Below are positions 60,827 to 64,000 of a DNA stretch of 64,000 nucleotides, piece by piece. The notes beneath the pieces were generated by a model. That model had not been told where the DNA came from, searched no databases, and worked only from the letters and a program-made list of their open reading frames with translations. This stretch comes from Taxillus chinensis (lineage: Eukaryota > Streptophyta > Magnoliopsida > Santalales > Loranthaceae). Made by a program: the position numbers and the translations under genes. The stretch's first letter is position 1; each line of letters opens with the position of its first letter. The stretch covers positions 8,850,062 to 8,914,061 of the forward strand of contig CM042085.1 in the NCBI GenBank assembly GCA_023512835.1. The letters are read 5' to 3'.

Positions 60827-61233
60827 TGTCACGACCCGAGCGGCGTGGTGCTGGCGGGACGTTTCTTAGTGGCACGATTCGGGAATGGATTCGTGCTACG
60901 TAAGAGAGGGGTTGGTTGAAGCGTAGATGGTGCGCGACGAGAAGGTTCCGAGCGGTTCGTGGAGGAGAACGGATGGAACCCCTTCGGAGTTCGACGTGCC
61001 GACCCGGTTGAATGCGGGGAGCACGCCGCTAGTCGAGGACTTGACGTTGAAGAAGGGATTTGGCCATCCTTACACAAACTGGTCGGGAACCGGAGCCGTT
61101 CTCTGATGAGCCCAGTGGCAGTGCGAAACCGGTCTACGTGCGCTTCAACCCTCAAAGGTTAAACTTAGCGGACCGTGGATAGAGAAGCTAAGTGCCCAAT
61201 GGGTTGAGAGGCGAGAAACCCGACCCCGTGACA
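60827..61233 (+). repeat. array LTR 7
   Basis: 407 bases. G at GATTCGGG and G at CTAGTCGAGG. Preceded by internal segment 6 (60433-60826). It ends at the right flank duplication and has no primer site after it. Confidence 0.95.
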
Positions 61234-63890
61234 CTCATCCACATGTCACCTTTTTACTTGGGTTTAAAAATAAAATAAAATAAAATACAAAATATAAAAA
61301 CAAAAACTAAAAACAAATATTAAATAATAAAAAATAAAACAAAAATCACTTGATTTTATCACTTCACCAACTCCACTTGTTTTCTTCCTTTCTCTCTCCT
61401 TTCTCGCTTCCGTCTCCAACGCGGATCCACGCAGCGAGCACCGTGATTCCGAAGGACCACCTCGCCCTCGCCGGACCACCGCGCCAGCTCATCCCTCAAG
61501 CTAATCAAGCTCAACCATGGTTCGACCCGTGGTCATCCTCCCTCTCTCAAGCCAAACCACACCAGTAACCCGTGACCTAGTCCGCACTGCTACCCCATCT
61601 CTCGGCTCAACCCTAATCTCCACGCCCATAAAGTCCCCAAGCCGATCGTCCTCCCAGGGCTTTGGTTCTCGGTTCTCTCTGGCCAGCCCCAAAATTCGAT
61701 CACCACAACCCAATTCATCATTCCTCTCCTCCTCCATCCCACAAAAACCTAATCGCCCTTTCTCCATTGTCTCCCTCTTCTTCCTCTCGGTTCATCCCCC
61801 CGAAAATCTCTCCTTCTCGCCAAAAGAACACCCCATCCCTGCTCCCTTCTCGACTCTCCATCTCGCCGGAAAAACTAGCACCTCCCTCTCCTTCTCTTCC
61901 TCTGCCCCGAAAATCCACATTGGCTCCCACTCCCCGATAACTTGCCGCCCTCATCACTCTCTCCCTCTGGCTCAAAAAATCCCACTACTCATTCCCTAGA
62001 ATCAAAAACCACCATCCCTTCCTTCTCCGAAAAAGCACTAAACCTCACGCCAGATCCAGACGGAGCCCCTCTCTCCTCTCTGGCCAGACCTCTTTTCTCC
62101 GGCCAGTGAGGATACTCGCATCCCATCGTCGATCACTTTAGAGCTCGCACGGGTGTGAGGAAGCGGCGGCCATTCAAGGAGGTCTGGTATTGAGCTTTCG
62201 TCATCAATCAAAGAGGTTCAAGGAGGTTCCACTTCCAGCTTCCGCCGGTGACCATCCAAGGCCTTTCACGAACGAGAAAGGGGATTAGCCAGATTCCATA
62301 TTAAAAAAAGGTAATGTTGTTTGCTAAACTCTTTATTTTTGGTTTGACTGTTTGTTTACTGGATTTATGATTTGAATGGTTTGTTTCCCTGTCTTTTATT
62401 GTGCTATCCTGATTTTGGCATGGTGTTGTGGTTGTGGTTTGTGGCGTACCTCAGTTTGGGTTAACTGGAATATATGTCTAATGTTTGTTTATCATTTGGG
62501 GCTTGGGTTTGTCCATGGTGGTTCATTCAGTTACCCTACGATTTTGCATGCCTGTTTGTCCCCTTCCCTGTAGCGTTTTCTTCTCTGTTTGAATGGGTGT
62601 CTCAGTGTAACAAAAGGCCAGCAAATGTGTCTCAGTGCAACGTAGGATCCTGGTTTGTGTGTAATGGAATTCATGTCTAGATTATGTATTCAACTCTCTA
62701 TGTCCTAATCTTAGAATGTCAAATGAAGGGAAGAGTGTTGTGCTCTGTGTGTTTTAGTCTTGATGTTTGATTGACGTGTTTAATATTTTCGTTTGGCTTA
62801 TTCTGTGTATAAGAGTTCTTAGACATGTTTACTCATGTTTGTTTTGTTCTGTTTGGTTCCCTTGTACGCTCAACTATCTGCTGGATGAACTGCACGTTGG
62901 GAGGCCTAAGTTCATGTTCCGGGAGGAATTATTGACTATTACTATCAAAATGTTTGTTTACTGTTAAGTCGAGCAAAACGTGACACAGGATAGGGATTTT
63001 GTTTAGTTATAATTGTTGTAGGCACTCTCTATTCATATCTCCAACTTGTAACTGTAAATCAGTATAGTGAAAAAAAAAACAAAAAAGAGAGAAAAAAAGG
63101 AGAAATAGAAGAGAGAGAGAGAGGAGGAGTGAGCTTTTCTTGTTTTTGATGCATGTCACAATTATACACAACATACTTTTGTTTAGTTCGCCTAAAAAAA
63201 ACTCTTTTGGTCAAAAGACAATAAAAAATGTTTTTTTTTTAAAAAAAAAACAAAATAAAAATAAACAAAATAAAAAATGTTTTAACTTGAGTTTTATTTC
63301 TTAAACACTTGAGCTTTAGCACTGAGCTTTCTCTTTTGATTTTCCATTTCACCTTTCTTCATTAGTTTTCATCCCATTGTGCATATTTGGTTTTAAAAAA
63401 TAATAATAAATAAATAAATAAATATTAGTATTTAGAAATAAATTTAGTGTTTTCTTTAGATTTTTTTAGATAACTTAGATTTAATTTTAAGCTTAAAAAA
63501 AAAAAAAAATAAAATCATAGAATCTCCCTTTAGTGGTTTAGGGTAATTGGTTTAATTTTCAACTTGAATAAGTAATGTAGAAATAAAAATAAAAAGATCA
63601 AATTGTTAGGATTTTCTTTTAGATGATTAGGATAAATTAGATTTAATTTAACTTCAACAAATAACTTAGGAAAATAAAAACAATAGACTTTAAGGTTATG
63701 CAAATTTAACATCACCTTTAGACTAATGAAGCAGTTAAAACAAGTTAAAAACCTCCCACTCTTAAGATAGATACCGAAAGGGCGTCGTGGAGGTGTTAGT
63801 CCTTCCTCACGCGTAATAAACTCCCGAGCCCATTTCTAGCGCCATAGATAATTTCGTTTTAGGTGACTGACCGCACCCCAAAAACGGTTG
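61234..63890 (+). mobile_element. possible part of a large Ty3/gypsy (Tat/Ogre-like) LTR
   Basis: No gene family is recognised. A CT-rich, GC-rich stretch (61350-62300) contains open frames of low-complexity Ser/Pro composition on both strands and a possible splice donor near 62310. Near the right end, AAAGGGCGTCGTGGAGGTG, CCTTCCTCACGCGTAA and finally GGTGGCGACTC resemble the LTR end and primer site of plant Tat/Ogre-type elements. This rests on remembered sequence similarity only. If it is correct, the tandem array at 56272-61233 sits inside this larger LTR. Confidence 0.4.
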
Positions 63891-63896
63891 GTGGCG
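63886..63896 (+). other. possible primer binding site TGGCGACTC
   Basis: TGG followed by CGACTC could pair with a tRNA ending GAGTCGCCA, as I recall for Ogre-like elements (tRNA-Arg). Nearby GCACCCCAAAA(A/G)CGGTT occurs twice (about 63872 and 63941). Confidence 0.35.
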
Positions 63897-64000
63897 ACTC
63901 AGTATTTTCATTACCATTCGAATGATGGTTGGGGGAAACCGCACCCCAAAAGCGGTTTCCCTCCCGGACGAAATCCGGTGATGACAATTACTAATCATTA

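Larger units (their letters stand above)
56272..61233 (+). mobile_element. tandem array of a small LTR retrotransposon (7 LTRs, 6 internal segments)
   Basis: Seven LTRs of 404-412 bases alternate with internal segments of 389-396 bases (one is only 140). Each LTR starts TGTCACGACCCGAGC and ends CGTGACA, with TGTCACG/CGTGACA as short inverted ends. After LTRs 1-6 comes AGTGGTATCGAGCC, a primer site like that of initiator-Met tRNA with one base missing. Before LTRs 2 and 4-7 comes the purine tract GGGTGGAGGAGAA. The whole array is flanked by CTCA (56268-56271 and 61234-61237, or CTCAT if the first T is shared), as expected for one insertion that later expanded by unequal LTR recombination. No coding domain is present. 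Open frames on both strands recur once per copy because the sequence is GC-rich and repeated. Confidence 0.95.

Noticed and set aside
56274..61162. Dozens of overlapping open frames of 60-180 codons on both strands, repeated once per 800 bases
   Set aside because: They are by-products of a GC-rich repeated LTR/internal sequence. They occur on both strands, shift with single-base indels between copies and contain no recognisable domain.
56272..61233. CRISPR-like or coding repeat-protein array
   Set aside because: The repeat unit is about 800 bases with LTR ends, primer site and purine tract, so it is a retrotransposon array.
61517..61999. 160-codon Ser/Pro-rich open frame
   Set aside because: Low complexity in CT-rich DNA, with comparable frames on the other strand and no conserved domain. 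More likely leader or LTR sequence.

Overview
This is a stretch of flowering-plant nuclear DNA, probably from a eudicot. The genes have short exons and AT-rich GT..AG introns, the intergenic DNA is very AT-rich, and several plant retrotransposon and hAT-type MITE families are present. I see no organelle or bacterial signal. I could not identify the species.

Layout. (1) 0.85-3.6 kb, + strand: the middle of a multi-exon gene for a conserved plant protein of unknown function. (2) 6.5-11.5 kb, - strand: a five-exon ALY/THO4 mRNA-export adaptor gene, with a duplicated 3' end and an apparent extra base in exon 3. (3) 12-16.6 kb: AT-rich DNA with a hAT-type MITE, an LTR fragment and a TRIM element lying in a dinucleotide repeat. 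(4) 18.6 kb, - strand: an intact histone H2B gene. (5) 20.6-24.1 kb: a second TRIM and a long LTR copy that carries a nested MITE. (6) 26.7-27.9 kb, + strand: a two-exon histone H2A gene of the H2A.W class. (7) 28.7-31 kb: a decayed copia relic. (8) 32.1 kb: a third MITE. (9) 34.9-35.4 kb, - strand: a second H2B copy with a 2-base deletion. (10) 39.2-39.8 kb, + strand: exon relics of a RabE/Rab8 GTPase. (11) 40.4-42.7 kb, - strand: a gene for a protein with a Tify-domain-binding (TDBD) domain. (12) 44.5-49.2 kb: a structurally complete but coding-broken copia element with a GTATG target duplication. (13) 51.1-55.7 kb: two solo LTRs, each with a perfect 5-base target duplication. (14) 56.3-61.2 kb: the most striking feature, a GC-rich tandem array of seven LTRs and six internal segments of a small non-coding LTR retrotransposon, flanked as a unit by one short target duplication. 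(15) 61.2-64 kb: low-coding DNA that ends in a sequence resembling the LTR/PBS junction of a large Ty3/gypsy (Tat/Ogre-like) element.

How the parts relate. The three histone genes share a promoter module built from a plant histone Type I element followed by CCGTCTA and CAACGG-like blocks, and each gene has two or more copies. They look like a loose replication-dependent histone cluster spread over about 17 kb and separated by transposon insertions. ALY, the TDBD protein and the unknown protein are unrelated housekeeping or regulatory genes. From about 44 kb onward the window is mainly nested or adjacent LTR retrotransposons. Single-base and two-base indels in otherwise conserved exons, and between near-identical repeat copies, raise the possibility of residual assembly errors.
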